Source: JANQPX01 sp965204405 (GTDB lineage Bacteria > Pseudomonadota > Alphaproteobacteria > Geminicoccales > Geminicoccaceae). From it: DNA of 64,000 bases. The stretch covers positions 186,001 through 250,000 of the forward strand of contig CBDBEN010000003.1 in assembly GCA_965204405.1 (NCBI GenBank), given 5' to 3'. The translations under genes and the position numbers were made by a program. A model generated the notes under the pieces. The model did not search any database. It was given only the letters and a program-made list of their open reading frames with translations, and was not told the origin of the DNA. Positions 8,759 through 18,539 of this stretch are shown piece after piece; the stretch's first letter is position 1, and each line of letters begins with the position of its first letter.

Positions 8759-8826
8759 GTCGAAGAAAAATTTTTGACCAGCTTTTTTGAGAAGCAAACT
8801 CTGAAACTGAGCGCCTGGCGGCGCCG

Positions 8827-10683
8827 TCAATTCAGAATGATGACCTCGATACGCCGGTTTGCGTCTCGACCTTCAGCCGTGGCATTGGACGTGATGGGGC
8901 GTGATTCTCCACGCCCTTCAGACGACAGCCGGCGGGCCTCAATCTTGAACTGGTCAATGAAATAGTCCTTGACGAGTTCCGCCCGTCGCTCCGATAGCTC
9001 CTGATTGTAGCTGTCATCACCGACAGCATCGGTATGGCCAATGATCAGGACGTCACGCCCGTCATAAAGATCAACCATCTCGGCAACCTGCGCGAGGGTA
9101 TCATGGGCTCCGGGTTCGACCTCTTCGCTGTTCACGGCAAACAGGATCGTGCCGGGGACGGTCATCGTAATGCCACGGCCATCCGAACGGCCCCCGAGAC
9201 TGGACAGCAGGCGCTCGGCACGCTCCTCCCGTTTCTGAGACAGAGCGGCAACTTCGGTCGTAGCTGCTGCCGGCGAGCGCGCAGCGCCGCCTGCCCCATC
9301 CCGATCGATCCGGCTGGCAAGGGGACTGCTAGCTGCAGGCGGATTGTCTGCGGATACCGGCGCCGGCGAAGCTGCCGGGGCAGCAGCGGCGATGAGCTGC
9401 CTTTGTTCTTCAGCCACCGCAGCACGCGCCGGTGTCAGCTTGGGAATCCAAGCTCCGGCCTGAACCGCCTCCGCCTTCTCCACTACATCAATATCTTGCC
9501 CTTCGATCGGCACTGTCGGCCCACCGCTTGGGCCCGGCTGGTCGTCTCCTTTGACAGACGCGAGGGCGGCATTGATCTCGTCAATTTGATTCTCTACTGC
9601 GATTAGATTCAGCCGGGCAGCATCGGTTGCTTCTCCTGCTGCCGTGCGGAGGATCCCGACCTGCTGCTGCAGCTCTTCGTTCTCCGCACTAACCTGCCTG
9701 ATCTGAGCTTGGGCCGCCTCTAGATCCTGGCGGAGCTGGCCAGCTTCTTCGCGAGTCACGATGACCTGTTCACGCAGAACCACGGTTTCCTGATTGGCCG
9801 CCGAGAGCGATATCATGACCTCATCGAAGGCTTCGCGAGTCGAGGTCAACTCGGAACGGGCGTTGCCCAGTTCCGTAATCGTTTGATCGAGATCCGCAGC
9901 CAGTTTACCACGGTCTGCTTTAACATCGTCGGCCTCGCTCTTCTTGTCCACCAGCTCCTTCTCGAGCTCCGTTCCGCGCAGCTCGGCAAGAGACGCACTC
10001 GCGCGCGTTGCCTCAAGTTCCTTTTTCAGCCCCGCGATTTCGGCCACCGACTCTTCAGCAGCAAGCGCAAAGGCTTCGATCCGAGTCGTAAACTGGCTTT
10101 TCGCCGTTTCCAGCTCTTCGGTGAGCTCGCCTGTCAGCGCTTCCGCACGCGTCAAACTAGTGTTGAGCTGATTGTTCTGCCAGCGGAGTGCCACCAGTTC
10201 TTCATCCAGCCGCTTCGCCTCCGCCACCGCATCGGACGCTGCCTTTTCCGATTCATCGGCAAGGCGACCGGAGGCCTGCAGCAACGTCTCAAGTTCGGCA
10301 TTTCCCGACCTAGCTTGGCTCAAGGCTGTCGCCAGCTCTCGATTTTCTGCCTTGACAGCTTCGAGTTCGTCCTTGAGTTCGCCGGCGACTTTTGCAATCT
10401 CAGCCGCTTTCGTCAGCTCGGCCAATCGGGCCCGCGCTGCCGAAAGCGCTTCATTCAATTCCGAAAAGGGAATGTCGCCTTCAGCCTGCTCATCACCGCC
10501 CGCGGCTTCGATTGGAGCAGCATCGGTGCTTTGCGCATATTGTTGTCCCTTTGCCGCCACGGCACCAAGAGCCGACAGCCGGTCAGCCCTAGCCTGGTTG
10601 GAATCGACCGTGAACCCCAAAGCCATGGTGCCCACAAGCAGACCCAAAAGCGTTGGTCTCGTAACATGGCTAGGCTCGAACAT
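8827..10683 (-). CDS. OmpA-domain envelope protein with long coiled coil
   Basis: A 618-residue exported protein. Residues about 10-33 form a signal peptide ending near QARA. Residues about 75-380 are a nearly unbroken heptad-type coiled coil rich in E, L, A and K. A proline/alanine/serine-rich linker follows (about 385-480). The last 110 residues are an OmpA-like peptidoglycan-binding domain with the diaminopimelate-contacting residues present (GHTDAVG, SERRAE, GRDANRRIEV) and an N-terminal ILFAVNSEEV strand. The layout fits a periplasmic spacer that grips the cell wall. It diverges from the glucan operon. Function beyond wall binding is unknown. Confidence 0.85.
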   Translation of the reverse strand: MFEPSHVTRPTLLGLLVGTMALGFTVDSNQARADRLSALGAVAAKGQQYAQSTDAAPIEAAGGDEQAEGDIPFSELNEALSAARARLAELTKAAEIAKVAGELKDELEAVKAENRELATALSQARSGNAELETLLQASGRLADESEKAASDAVAEAKRLDEELVALRWQNNQLNTSLTRAEALTGELTEELETAKSQFTTRIEAFALAAEESVAEIAGLKKELEATRASASLAELRGTELEKELVDKKSEADDVKADRGKLAADLDQTITELGNARSELTSTREAFDEVMISLSAANQETVVLREQVIVTREEAGQLRQDLEAAQAQIRQVSAENEELQQQVGILRTAAGEATDAARLNLIAVENQIDEINAALASVKGDDQPGPSGGPTVPIEGQDIDVVEKAEAVQAGAWIPKLTPARAAVAEEQRQLIAAAAPAASPAPVSADNPPAASSPLASRIDRDGAGGAARSPAAATTEVAALSQKREERAERLLSSLGGRSDGRGITMTVPGTILFAVNSEEVEPGAHDTLAQVAEMVDLYDGRDVLIIGHTDAVGDDSYNQELSERRAELVKDYFIDQFKIEARRLSSEGRGESRPITSNATAEGRDANRRIEVIILN

Positions 10684-11342
10684 CGCTCAGAATCCCACCG
10701 CGTATCGCAAAGGCTAAATAGCCGACTCATACTTTCGGATCACCGATCATGTCGTGTGCTTCCGCTGCGTCAAGTCAAATCTACCAATGGGTAATTCCTA
10801 TCGACGATACTTGCGATCAGGGCTTGAATTTCAGCTATTTACAAAAATTCGATGTGCTGTATTGTCGCACAAACTTTTGTCATTGGCTAAGTCATCAATA
10901 ACGAGTAATCGTCTATCTCCCCATCGCGCTTCGCCTTCGAGGCTCGGAGACCTGCCCCGCACAGGAAGGCTGATGGCTATTTTCCCTTGTTTTTCCTAAG
11001 CATTGAGGGTTTATGACATCGATAAGGGCGTCATGCAGTTCAATGAACGGCGGCGCGTTGGAAACTAAGTCGGAATAGGGGTCTTTTTTGCCGAAGCGCA
11101 CGGATTTAAATCATGATTCCAGCGTTAACACCTATGATCGGCAGGCGCCGGTCCCGGACCAAGCCGGTGATTTGCAAGATTGGTCTTGAGCCTAAATCTT
11201 GAGATCCCTATGTGACGGTTCGTAAAACGAGTGTCTAGAATTAACGAATTATCGAGCGCGGTCGGATTCGAATTCGCAAATAGCGGTGCGGCGATTGTTG
11301 GTCGCGGCTCGGTCTGAACAGGAAAAGGTACGGTTTCAAGCG
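10684..11342. promoter_or_regulatory. Divergent intergenic region, 659 bases
   Basis: No gene is supported here. The spacer lies between the OmpA-like gene (minus) and the glucan operon (plus). It contains an AT-rich stretch around 10830-10910. A 50-codon open frame at 10749-10901 lacks a Shine-Dalgarno and looks like chance. The open frame of the glucan gene extends upstream to 11286 but the Tat signal favours 11343. Osmolarity-responsive promoters would be expected in this region, but none can be named. Confidence 0.4.
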
Positions 11343-12905
11343 ATGTCGCTGCGTCGACGGCAGTTCATGACGACATCAGCAGGTGCGGCGCTCGGCGTTT
11401 TCGCATCTCAGTCCGTTTGGGCCGATGATCAGGCGGCTGACGGTGCTGCGTCCGGTATCACCAATGGCAGCGCCATGTTCGGCTTCGAGCAAGTGCGTGT
11501 CCTTGCCGAGAAACTCGCCGAGTCATCCTATCAGGCCCAAGAATTCACCCTTCCTGAGAAGCTCCGGGCGATGGACGTCCCGGCGTATCAGCAGATCAGA
11601 TATCGCGACGAGGAAGCGCTATGGCGGGACGATCACTCGCGCTTCCGCGTGGTGTTCCGCCATCTCGGCTCCTATTACAACAAGCCGATCAGGATCAATG
11701 TCGTTGATCATGGGCATGTCCGCGAAGTTCCCTATCAACCGGACCTATTCGAGTATGGCTCGGATGGTTTTTCGCAGGATTTACCACCCGATCTCGGTTT
11801 CGCCGGGCTGACGCTTCACTATGCTGAAGACGGGCCTGTCCATTTTCCGGAAATCGCCACCTTCCATGGTGCCTCCTATTTTCGGCTGCTGGGCAGAGAT
11901 CAGCAATATGGCCTGTCGGCACGTGGCCTAGCCGTCGACACCGGCCTGCCAAAAGGTGAGGAGTTCCCGCTATTCCGCGAGTTCTGGCTTGAGAAGCCGG
12001 CCCCCGGAGCCGACGAAATCAAGATTTTTGCGCTCTTGGACAGCCCGAGCATCACGGGTGCTTACGAGTTTACCCTTCATCCGGGTGTGGTCGCGGTTGC
12101 CGAGGTCAAGGCCGTGATCTTTCCACGCCGCCCCATCGAAAAACTTGGTATTGCGCCCCTGACCAGCATGTTCATGTTCGGCGAAAACGGCGGGCGGCGT
12201 TTCGACGACTTTCGCCCGGAACTTCATGATTCCGATGGCTTATTAATCAACAACGGCAGCGGTGAGTGGCTGTGGCGTCCGCTCTCCAACCATAAAACAC
12301 TCCAGATCAGCGCCTTCCTCGATGAGAATCCGCGGGGCTTTGGTCTTTTCCAGCGCGATCTCAACTTCGAACACTATCAGGACCTCGACGATCGCTATCA
12401 TAAGCGCCCGAGCACCTGGGTTGAGCCGACGTCCCCTTGGGGGCCGGGACATGTGGAACTGATCGAAATTCCAAGCGACCACAAGGACAACGATAACGTC
12501 GTGGCGTTCTGGGTTCCCGATGCTCCTGCCGAAGTCGGCAGGCCGATCGAACTCTCCTACCGCTTGCACGCTCAGCTCGACCAGCCCCGCCGCCCGCCTC
12601 TTGGCCGGGTCGAGGCCACAAGAATCGGCCCTTCCAAGGAGGGGAATGGCCGCCGGTTCTTGATCGATTTCAAAGGGGGGCGCCTAGACGAGATGTCACC
12701 AGGCGCGGACCTCAGCGCGATGGTGAAAGCCCATCAAGGCGAGCTTGGGCCGCTGGAACTCCGGCACAATCGGGAGCTTGGCGGCTGGCGGCTGGCTTTT
12801 GATCTTTTCCCAAGCGGCGAGCCGCTTTGCGAAATGCGTGCCCTTTTGAATCTCGATCAGGAACAAGTCACGGAAATATGGACCTACCGTTGGACACCGT
12901 CATGA
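11343..12905 (+). CDS. opgD: Periplasmic glucan biosynthesis protein, OpgG/OpgD (MdoG) family
   Basis: A 520-residue periplasmic protein of the family that shapes osmoregulated periplasmic glucans; in E. coli, OpgG and OpgD were shown to be beta-1,2-glucanases (GH186). The N terminus reads SLRRRQFM followed by a hydrophobic stretch and a VWA cleavage motif, a twin-arginine signal, which is the OpgD rather than the OpgG export route. The body has the expected FGFEQVR opening and KIFALLDSPSITGAYEF, FPRRPIEKLGIAPLTSMF and NEFDDFRPE-like segments. I chose the ATG at 11343 so that the Tat motif is near the N terminus; 11286 is also open. It overlaps the next gene by ATGA, and OpgH follows. Confidence 0.9.
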   Translation: MSLRRRQFMTTSAGAALGVFASQSVWADDQAADGAASGITNGSAMFGFEQVRVLAEKLAESSYQAQEFTLPEKLRAMDVPAYQQIRYRDEEALWRDDHSRFRVVFRHLGSYYNKPIRINVVDHGHVREVPYQPDLFEYGSDGFSQDLPPDLGFAGLTLHYAEDGPVHFPEIATFHGASYFRLLGRDQQYGLSARGLAVDTGLPKGEEFPLFREFWLEKPAPGADEIKIFALLDSPSITGAYEFTLHPGVVAVAEVKAVIFPRRPIEKLGIAPLTSMFMFGENGGRRFDDFRPELHDSDGLLINNGSGEWLWRPLSNHKTLQISAFLDENPRGFGLFQRDLNFEHYQDLDDRYHKRPSTWVEPTSPWGPGHVELIEIPSDHKDNDNVVAFWVPDAPAEVGRPIELSYRLHAQLDQPRRPPLGRVEATRIGPSKEGNGRRFLIDFKGGRLDEMSPGADLSAMVKAHQGELGPLELRHNRELGGWRLAFDLFPSGEPLCEMRALLNLDQEQVTEIWTYRWTPS

Positions 12906-13489
12906 ATAATAATAAAAGCGCTTCGAGCCGACACCTTCCCAATCTTGCCGATCGGCAAGCAGCGGAGCAGAAGCTCTGCCGGTTCTTTGCAAGTTTCGGC
13001 ATCGACGCTCGAGCCGAGCAGGAACGTCTGATTGATCCGTTCGTCACGCGGGCGGCGCATTTTTGGCGCGGCCATGCCGGACTCGATTTCGCCTCGCTAG
13101 CTCTAGATGAGGCCGAGGCTGACATGGCCGATTGGTTTTCAAAGATTTTGAGCACAGATGAGAACAGCGAGCCGGTGTCGGTCATGACCGGCCGGGCGGC
13201 ATTTCTGATGTGCGGCGGGCCCAGGCATTTTGCCGATCTACTCCTGATCCCGGTAGAGGATCTACCCGGTGACTTCATCGATGCCATGCAATCCCATACA
13301 CCGGCCGCCGTGCCACCGAGTGAGCTTGGCGACATGGATCACCAGCCCTACGAAGCCTGGTCGGTTCGTCATGCCCTTGCCAAGGCGGCTCCCATCGACA
13401 AGAGCCTGCTGCAGACGCTTGGCCATGTGATCAGACGGGACGGCCGAGGTTTCGGCTTTGGCTGGTGGCATTCGGGACCATCTTCCTAG
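12902..13489 (+). CDS. Unknown protein translationally coupled inside the glucan operon
   Basis: A 195-residue soluble protein that I do not recognise. Its ATG at 12902 overlaps the stop of the upstream OpgD-type gene (ATGA), strong evidence for translational coupling; ATGs further upstream (12878, 12827) would lie inside that gene. It has no signal peptide or membrane segment and is predicted to be mostly helical and acidic, with an ending FGFGWWHSGPSS. The opgGIHD operon of Rhodobacter sphaeroides also has an extra gene (opgI) between opgG and opgH; whether this protein is related cannot be judged here. Position suggests a role in glucan synthesis or in OpgH control on the cytoplasmic side. 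Confidence 0.75.
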   Translation: MNNNKSASSRHLPNLADRQAAEQKLCRFFASFGIDARAEQERLIDPFVTRAAHFWRGHAGLDFASLALDEAEADMADWFSKILSTDENSEPVSVMTGRAAFLMCGGPRHFADLLLIPVEDLPGDFIDAMQSHTPAAVPPSELGDMDHQPYEAWSVRHALAKAAPIDKSLLQTLGHVIRRDGRGFGFGWWHSGPSS

Positions 13490-13574
13490 CCCTGAGGCGG
13501 TGCCTTTTGGACCTGTGGACTACGTCGGCACACAAGGGCGCAAGGGGTATCAAATGACGCGGTCGTACCACTAG

Positions 13575-15422
13575 ATGTCGCGAGCCATCCGCATCGTCGG
13601 GCCTCTCCGGCGCCTTGGCCTCACCACGCTCGTCATTCTTGGTACGGCAGCAGCCGTCAGGCTTTTGGCCAGCGTCCTGGCATCGGATGGACTTTTTTCC
13701 ATACCGGAAGTCGGTATTCTCATTCTGTTCGCGCTGACGTTCGCCTGGATCTCCATGGCGTTCTGGACGGCTATTGCCGGCTTCCTGCTTCAGCTTCTCG
13801 GGCTCCGCTCCATGGTGCGGGCGGGACAGTTCAAGAACGCGACATCCGGGTCGTCGATCGAAGGTAGGACCGCGCTCGCCGTTCCCATCTATCATGAAGA
13901 TGCAGAAGCGGTGGGGCGGCGTCTCGCCGCCATTTATCGATCACTTGAGCGAACCGGCCACCTCAGTGCCTTCGACATCTTCATCCTGAGCGATAGCCAG
14001 GACGCCGACGTCGTGTTCGAGGAAGAAACCATGTGGGCCAGGCTCTGTGCCGAGCTTGGCGCCAAAGACAGGATCTTCTATCGGAACCGGATCGACAATC
14101 AGGGGCGAAAGGCCGGCAATATCGCCGAATTCTGCCGCCGCTGGGGCAAACGCTACGCCTATTTCCTGTGCCTGGATGCCGACAGCCTGATGACCGGCGA
14201 GACCCTGGTTCATCTCGCCAGGCTGATGGATGCCAACCCCAAAGCCGGCCTGATCCAGACCTCGCCGCAGCCGATCGGCGGCAAGACCCTGTTCGCACGC
14301 ATCCAGCAGTTCGCATCAGCTCTCTACAACCCCCTGTTCGCTCTCGGCACGGCCTTCTGGTACCCCGGCCGGAGTAACTATTGGGGGCACAACGCCATTA
14401 TTCGAACAGAGGCTTTCATGGCGGATGCGGGCTTGCCGAAGCTGCCCGGCAAGCCGCCGCTCGGCGGTGAGATTCTGAGCCACGACTTCGTCGAAGCAGC
14501 TCTCCTGGCCCGATCCGGCTGGTCGGTCTGGCTGGTGCCCGAGGTGGAAGGCAGCTACGAGGAGCTTCCCCCGACGCTTGCCGACTATGCCCAGCGCGAT
14601 CAGCGATGGTGCCAGGGCAATCTCCAGCATACCCGCCTTTTGCCGATGAAGGGGCTTTGCGTCGTCAACCGCATGCATCTATTGTTCGGAGTCATGTCCT
14701 ATCTAGCTTCGGTGTTCTGGCTGGCCCTTCTGCTATTGGCCACCCTCGAGGCTGCCTGGTTGCAGACTACCGCCTGGGTCTATTTCCCGGATGCCGACAG
14801 CATTTTCCCGACGTGGCCGGTTTCCAAGACTTTTGAGATGCTCGGGCTCTACAGTATCACCATGGGCATGCTGTTCATCCCGAAGCTTCTCGCGCTGGCG
14901 ACAGCTCTTGCCAATCCGGTTCGCAGACAAGGTTTTGGCGGCACCTGGCGCCTGATCAAGAGTACCCTCATCGAGGTTACGTTTTCCGTCCTCCTGGCAC
15001 CGATCATGATGTTCCAGCAGACCCAGGCCGTGCTCAACACCTTGCTTGGGCGCAAAGTGAGCTGGAAGGGACAGCGTCGTGGCGATGGCGTCGAAAGCTG
15101 GGGAGATGCTGCTTCCAACTATGGAACGATCTCGCTGATGGGCATGGTCTGGGCTTTGGTCGCCTATCAGCTTGCCCCGGCACTCCTTGCCTGGATGAGC
15201 CCTGTTCTGATCGGCTTATTTCTGGCCGTACCACTGGCGGTTCTGACTAGCCAGCCCAAGATCGGTGCCCTAGCAAGCCGCCATGGGTGGTTCCTCACAC
15301 CCGAGGAAACCTCGCCACCGGACGTCGTTGCGGACCAGGCCAAAGCGACCGAAGCTGCACTGAGCCATCATCCGGCCGAATCACAATCGGCAAACAGCCT
15401 CACTGCACCAACAGTGCGCTAA
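13575..15422 (+). CDS. opgH: Glucans biosynthesis glucosyltransferase OpgH (MdoH)
   Basis: A 615-residue inner-membrane GT2 glycosyltransferase that polymerises the glucose backbone of periplasmic glucans from UDP-glucose. Two membrane segments precede the cytosolic domain (about 15-35, 45-75). Catalytic motifs are visible: SD at 139-140, DADS at 201-204, SHDF at 302-305 and RDQRW at 341-345 (the family's form of QxxRW). At least four membrane segments follow from about residue 360. It is shorter at the N terminus than E. coli OpgH, which carries a long regulatory extension. An in-frame TAG directly before the ATG fixes the start at or after 13575. It lies 85 bases after the coupled unknown gene. 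Confidence 0.93.
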   Translation: MSRAIRIVGPLRRLGLTTLVILGTAAAVRLLASVLASDGLFSIPEVGILILFALTFAWISMAFWTAIAGFLLQLLGLRSMVRAGQFKNATSGSSIEGRTALAVPIYHEDAEAVGRRLAAIYRSLERTGHLSAFDIFILSDSQDADVVFEEETMWARLCAELGAKDRIFYRNRIDNQGRKAGNIAEFCRRWGKRYAYFLCLDADSLMTGETLVHLARLMDANPKAGLIQTSPQPIGGKTLFARIQQFASALYNPLFALGTAFWYPGRSNYWGHNAIIRTEAFMADAGLPKLPGKPPLGGEILSHDFVEAALLARSGWSVWLVPEVEGSYEELPPTLADYAQRDQRWCQGNLQHTRLLPMKGLCVVNRMHLLFGVMSYLASVFWLALLLLATLEAAWLQTTAWVYFPDADSIFPTWPVSKTFEMLGLYSITMGMLFIPKLLALATALANPVRRQGFGGTWRLIKSTLIEVTFSVLLAPIMMFQQTQAVLNTLLGRKVSWKGQRRGDGVESWGDAASNYGTISLMGMVWALVAYQLAPALLAWMSPVLIGLFLAVPLAVLTSQPKIGALASRHGWFLTPEETSPPDVVADQAKATEAALSHHPAESQSANSLTAPTVR

Positions 15423-15455
15423 AGCAAAACCTGCGCAAAGCGCCGCCGCAGAAGA

Positions 15456-18377
15456 TTATCCTCCCAAAGCGAGATCGAGCAATTTAGCGACATGAAGAGC
15501 CTCGCGGCCGCTGCCGTCCTTGATTTGATGACGGCAGCTTGTCCCATCCGCAATGATTACGGCATTGGAAGGTGCCTCACGGATAGCAGGGAGCAGTGAT
15601 TGCTCGGCCATGGCAATCGAAGATTCATAGTGATCGGCATCGTAACCGAAGGCACCGGCCATACCGCAGCAGCTGGAGTCGATGACCTCATGAGAGAGGC
15701 CGGGAATCCAGCTAAGGCAGGCCGAAACCACACCCATCATGGCAAACGCCTTTTGGTGGCAATGCCCATGAACGAGTGCTTGTTCCCATGGAAGCCCCTT
15801 GAATGTAAAGGGCAAGTCACCCGGGTTCATTGCGGTGGCCAGGAATGTCTCGAAGAGTTGGGCCGCTTCGGCCAAGGCTGCAACCTCGGGGCCATCGAGC
15901 AAGACACCGAATTCGTCTTTCAATGTCAGAAGGCAGGAAGGCTCCAGGCCAACGATCGGCACACCTCGCTCGACAAAAGGCGTGAGTGCATGAAGCATGC
16001 GCTTTGCCTCTTCCCTTGCCTCCTCGATCATGCCGGAAGCGAGGTAGGTTCGTCCGCAGCAAAGGGGACGTCCTCTTGGCTCGGGATACAGAACCTCGAA
16101 GCCGGCAGCCTTCAGAACACGTGCCGCGGCCCTCGCATTGTCCGGCTCGAACCAGGTGGTGAAAGTATCGGCAAACAGGACGACCTCTTTCCCGGAGGCC
16201 GCAATCGGTCTTTCTCCAGCCTCGGGTCGAAAGGGCCGGTCGTGCCAACGCGGCAAGCTGCGGCTGGCACTAAAACCGAGTCCACGTTCGCTGAGCAAGG
16301 CGAGGCCGGGCATGGCATCACGCAGATGAAGCAGCCGGCGCAGGCGATGGGCATGAGGTGCATAGCGCGGCAAATGGCCGATAAGCCAGTCCTTCAACTC
16401 CACGCCCTGCCTTTGCCGCTTTTGATGCAGGACTTCGATCTTCATGCGCGCCATATCGACACCGGTCGGACATTCCCGTCTACAGGCCTTGCAGGATACG
16501 CATAGATCGAGTCCGTCCATCATGTCCTCAGACGTGAGCGCCTCCGGACCAAGCTGGCCGGACAGTGCAAGACGGAGTGTATTTGCTCGCCCGCGGGTAA
16601 CGTGGCGCTCATCGCCCGTGGCCCGAAAAGACGGACACATCACGCCATCCGTAGCCTTCCGGCAGGCGCCATTGTTGTTGCACATCTCGGCGGCACCAAC
16701 GAAACCGCCCCAGGCGGACCAGTCCAGGCCGGTTTCGATCGGGACCGGACGATAGTCCGGCTTGAAGCGGAACAGCCGCCGATCATCCATTCTGGGCGCA
16801 CGAACAATCTTGCCGGGATTGAGGATCTGATCCGGATCGAAAAGATCTTTGACACCTTCAAAGGCGCTGACCAGATCCTTGCCGAACATCCGCTCATGGA
16901 ATTCGGACCGCACCAGGCCGTCGCCATGCTCGCCTGAGTGGGATCCCTTGAAGCGTTTGACCAGGTCCATTGCTTCTTCGGCGATGGACCGAAGCACCTT
17001 AACGCCCCGTTCTTGCTTCAAATTGAGAATTGGGCGCACATGAAGAGTGCCGACCGAGGCATGCGCATACCAAGTCGCGGTGGTGCCATGCCGGTCAAAT
17101 ACTTCGGTGAGCACTGCCGTATAGTCCGCAAGATGCTCCAGCGGCACGGCACAATCCTCGATAAAGGAGACGGGCTTGCCATCTCCCTTCATCGACATGA
17201 CGATATTCAATCCCGCTTTTCTGACATCCCAGATCTGGGCCTGCTGATCCGGTTTGACCGCTTGCAGAACTGCGTCTGGAAAGCCGAGGTCCGCCATAAC
17301 CTGGTCGAGCTCGCTGAGGCGTTGGTGAAGCAGGTCCTCCTCCTCGCCCGAGAATTCGACCAGAAGCACGGCGTCCGGCTCTCCTCGGATAAAGCGATCG
17401 ATCAGGGGACGATAGGCGGGAATGTTGCGCCCAAGCTCGATAATGCTGCGGTCTACAAGTTCGACCGCACTCGGCTCCAGGTCGACCAGCGTCTTAGTGG
17501 CACGCATGGCATCGTGAAAACTCGGAAAATGACAGACGCCGAGAACTTTTTTGGCCGGCAGCGGCTGGAGCTTCAGCTTCAGCCGGCGGAATATCGCAAG
17601 GGTGCCTTCCGATCCCACCAGCAGCGAGGCCATGTTATGGCCCGCAGGATCGATGCGATCGAGATTATAGCCGCCGACCCGCCGCTGAACCTTGGGGAAA
17701 CCTGTTTCGATGGCATGGTGATGATGATCGGCAATCGAACGGACCGACTGCACCAGGCGAGCATAGCGATCATCACTGCGAAGCCCCGTCAGATTGCCGG
17801 GGACCTCGGCAAAACACGCGGCTTCACCATCAGCAAGCAATGCGTCGATCGCCAAGACATTGTCAACCATGATGCCGTAACGGATCGAGCGGGCACCGCA
17901 GGCGTTGTTGCCGGCCATACCGCCAAGCGTCGCGCGGGATCCGGTCGAGATATCCACCGGATAGAACAACCCTTTGGGTTTCAGCCAGCGGTTCAACTGA
18001 TCGAGCACGACGCCTGGCTGCACCCAAATCGTTCGCTCGGCTTCGTCGAAATCCGAGATTCCGTTCATGTGCCTAGAAAAGTCCAGCACCAGGCTTCTGC
18101 CGACGGTCTGCCCTCCCTGAGACGTGCCACCGCCGCGCGGAAGGAGGGAAATGCCCAATTCCCGGCTGATCGCAAGCGCTGCCTCCAGATCGTCATCTGA
18201 CCTCGGGAGGACGACGCCAAGCGGCTCCACCTGATACATCGACGCGTCGGTGCTGTAGCGGCCGCGATCGAAGGGCTGGAACAGAACCTCGCCCGCAAGG
18301 TGACGCTCTAGTCTGGCTTGGAGCGAGGGGTCACCGGGCGCAATGTCGGTGCCGGCGATGCCGCTGGATGGCTGCAA
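15456..18377 (-). CDS. FAD-binding and Fe-S-binding 2-hydroxyacid dehydrogenase, YdiJ-like
   Basis: A 973-residue fusion of an FAD-linked oxidase and an iron-sulfur subunit, related to YdiJ and D-lactate/D-2-hydroxyglutarate dehydrogenases. The FAD domain (about 45-270) has PRGGGTSQGGQ and the GNNACGARS loop; the FAD-oxidase C domain runs to about 555 with HSGEHGDG. Then come ferredoxin-like cysteine clusters (CNNNGACRK...CPSF and CVSCKACRRECPTG, about 600-685) and two CCG domains (PLCCGRTY, SSCCGMAG). The start appears to be a TTG with AAAGG upstream; later ATGs would cut into the FAD domain. Electrons probably go to a membrane quinone. It diverges from the aminotransferase gene 162 bases away. 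Confidence 0.88.
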   Translation of the reverse strand: MQPSSGIAGTDIAPGDPSLQARLERHLAGEVLFQPFDRGRYSTDASMYQVEPLGVVLPRSDDDLEAALAISRELGISLLPRGGGTSQGGQTVGRSLVLDFSRHMNGISDFDEAERTIWVQPGVVLDQLNRWLKPKGLFYPVDISTGSRATLGGMAGNNACGARSIRYGIMVDNVLAIDALLADGEAACFAEVPGNLTGLRSDDRYARLVQSVRSIADHHHHAIETGFPKVQRRVGGYNLDRIDPAGHNMASLLVGSEGTLAIFRRLKLKLQPLPAKKVLGVCHFPSFHDAMRATKTLVDLEPSAVELVDRSIIELGRNIPAYRPLIDRFIRGEPDAVLLVEFSGEEEDLLHQRLSELDQVMADLGFPDAVLQAVKPDQQAQIWDVRKAGLNIVMSMKGDGKPVSFIEDCAVPLEHLADYTAVLTEVFDRHGTTATWYAHASVGTLHVRPILNLKQERGVKVLRSIAEEAMDLVKRFKGSHSGEHGDGLVRSEFHERMFGKDLVSAFEGVKDLFDPDQILNPGKIVRAPRMDDRRLFRFKPDYRPVPIETGLDWSAWGGFVGAAEMCNNNGACRKATDGVMCPSFRATGDERHVTRGRANTLRLALSGQLGPEALTSEDMMDGLDLCVSCKACRRECPTGVDMARMKIEVLHQKRQRQGVELKDWLIGHLPRYAPHAHRLRRLLHLRDAMPGLALLSERGLGFSASRSLPRWHDRPFRPEAGERPIAASGKEVVLFADTFTTWFEPDNARAAARVLKAAGFEVLYPEPRGRPLCCGRTYLASGMIEEAREEAKRMLHALTPFVERGVPIVGLEPSCLLTLKDEFGVLLDGPEVAALAEAAQLFETFLATAMNPGDLPFTFKGLPWEQALVHGHCHQKAFAMMGVVSACLSWIPGLSHEVIDSSCCGMAGAFGYDADHYESSIAMAEQSLLPAIREAPSNAVIIADGTSCRHQIKDGSGREALHVAKLLDLALGG

Positions 18378-18539
18378 GTTTTCTCAACCTTTCGCTTGAC
18401 GGGAAGATCAACCACTTTGCTCGATCTTATTGGCTTTCGCCAGATTCCCAAGCATACATAAAGAGAGATCCATGGAGCGGGCACCGCCATCACCGGCATG
18501 TTGGCGCGCCCATCGACAAGGCGAGCGGAGATGACCCGG

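Noticed and set aside
16938..18200. 420-codon open frame antisense to the YdiJ-like gene
   Set aside because: Opposite a clear FAD/Fe-S enzyme; no family features.
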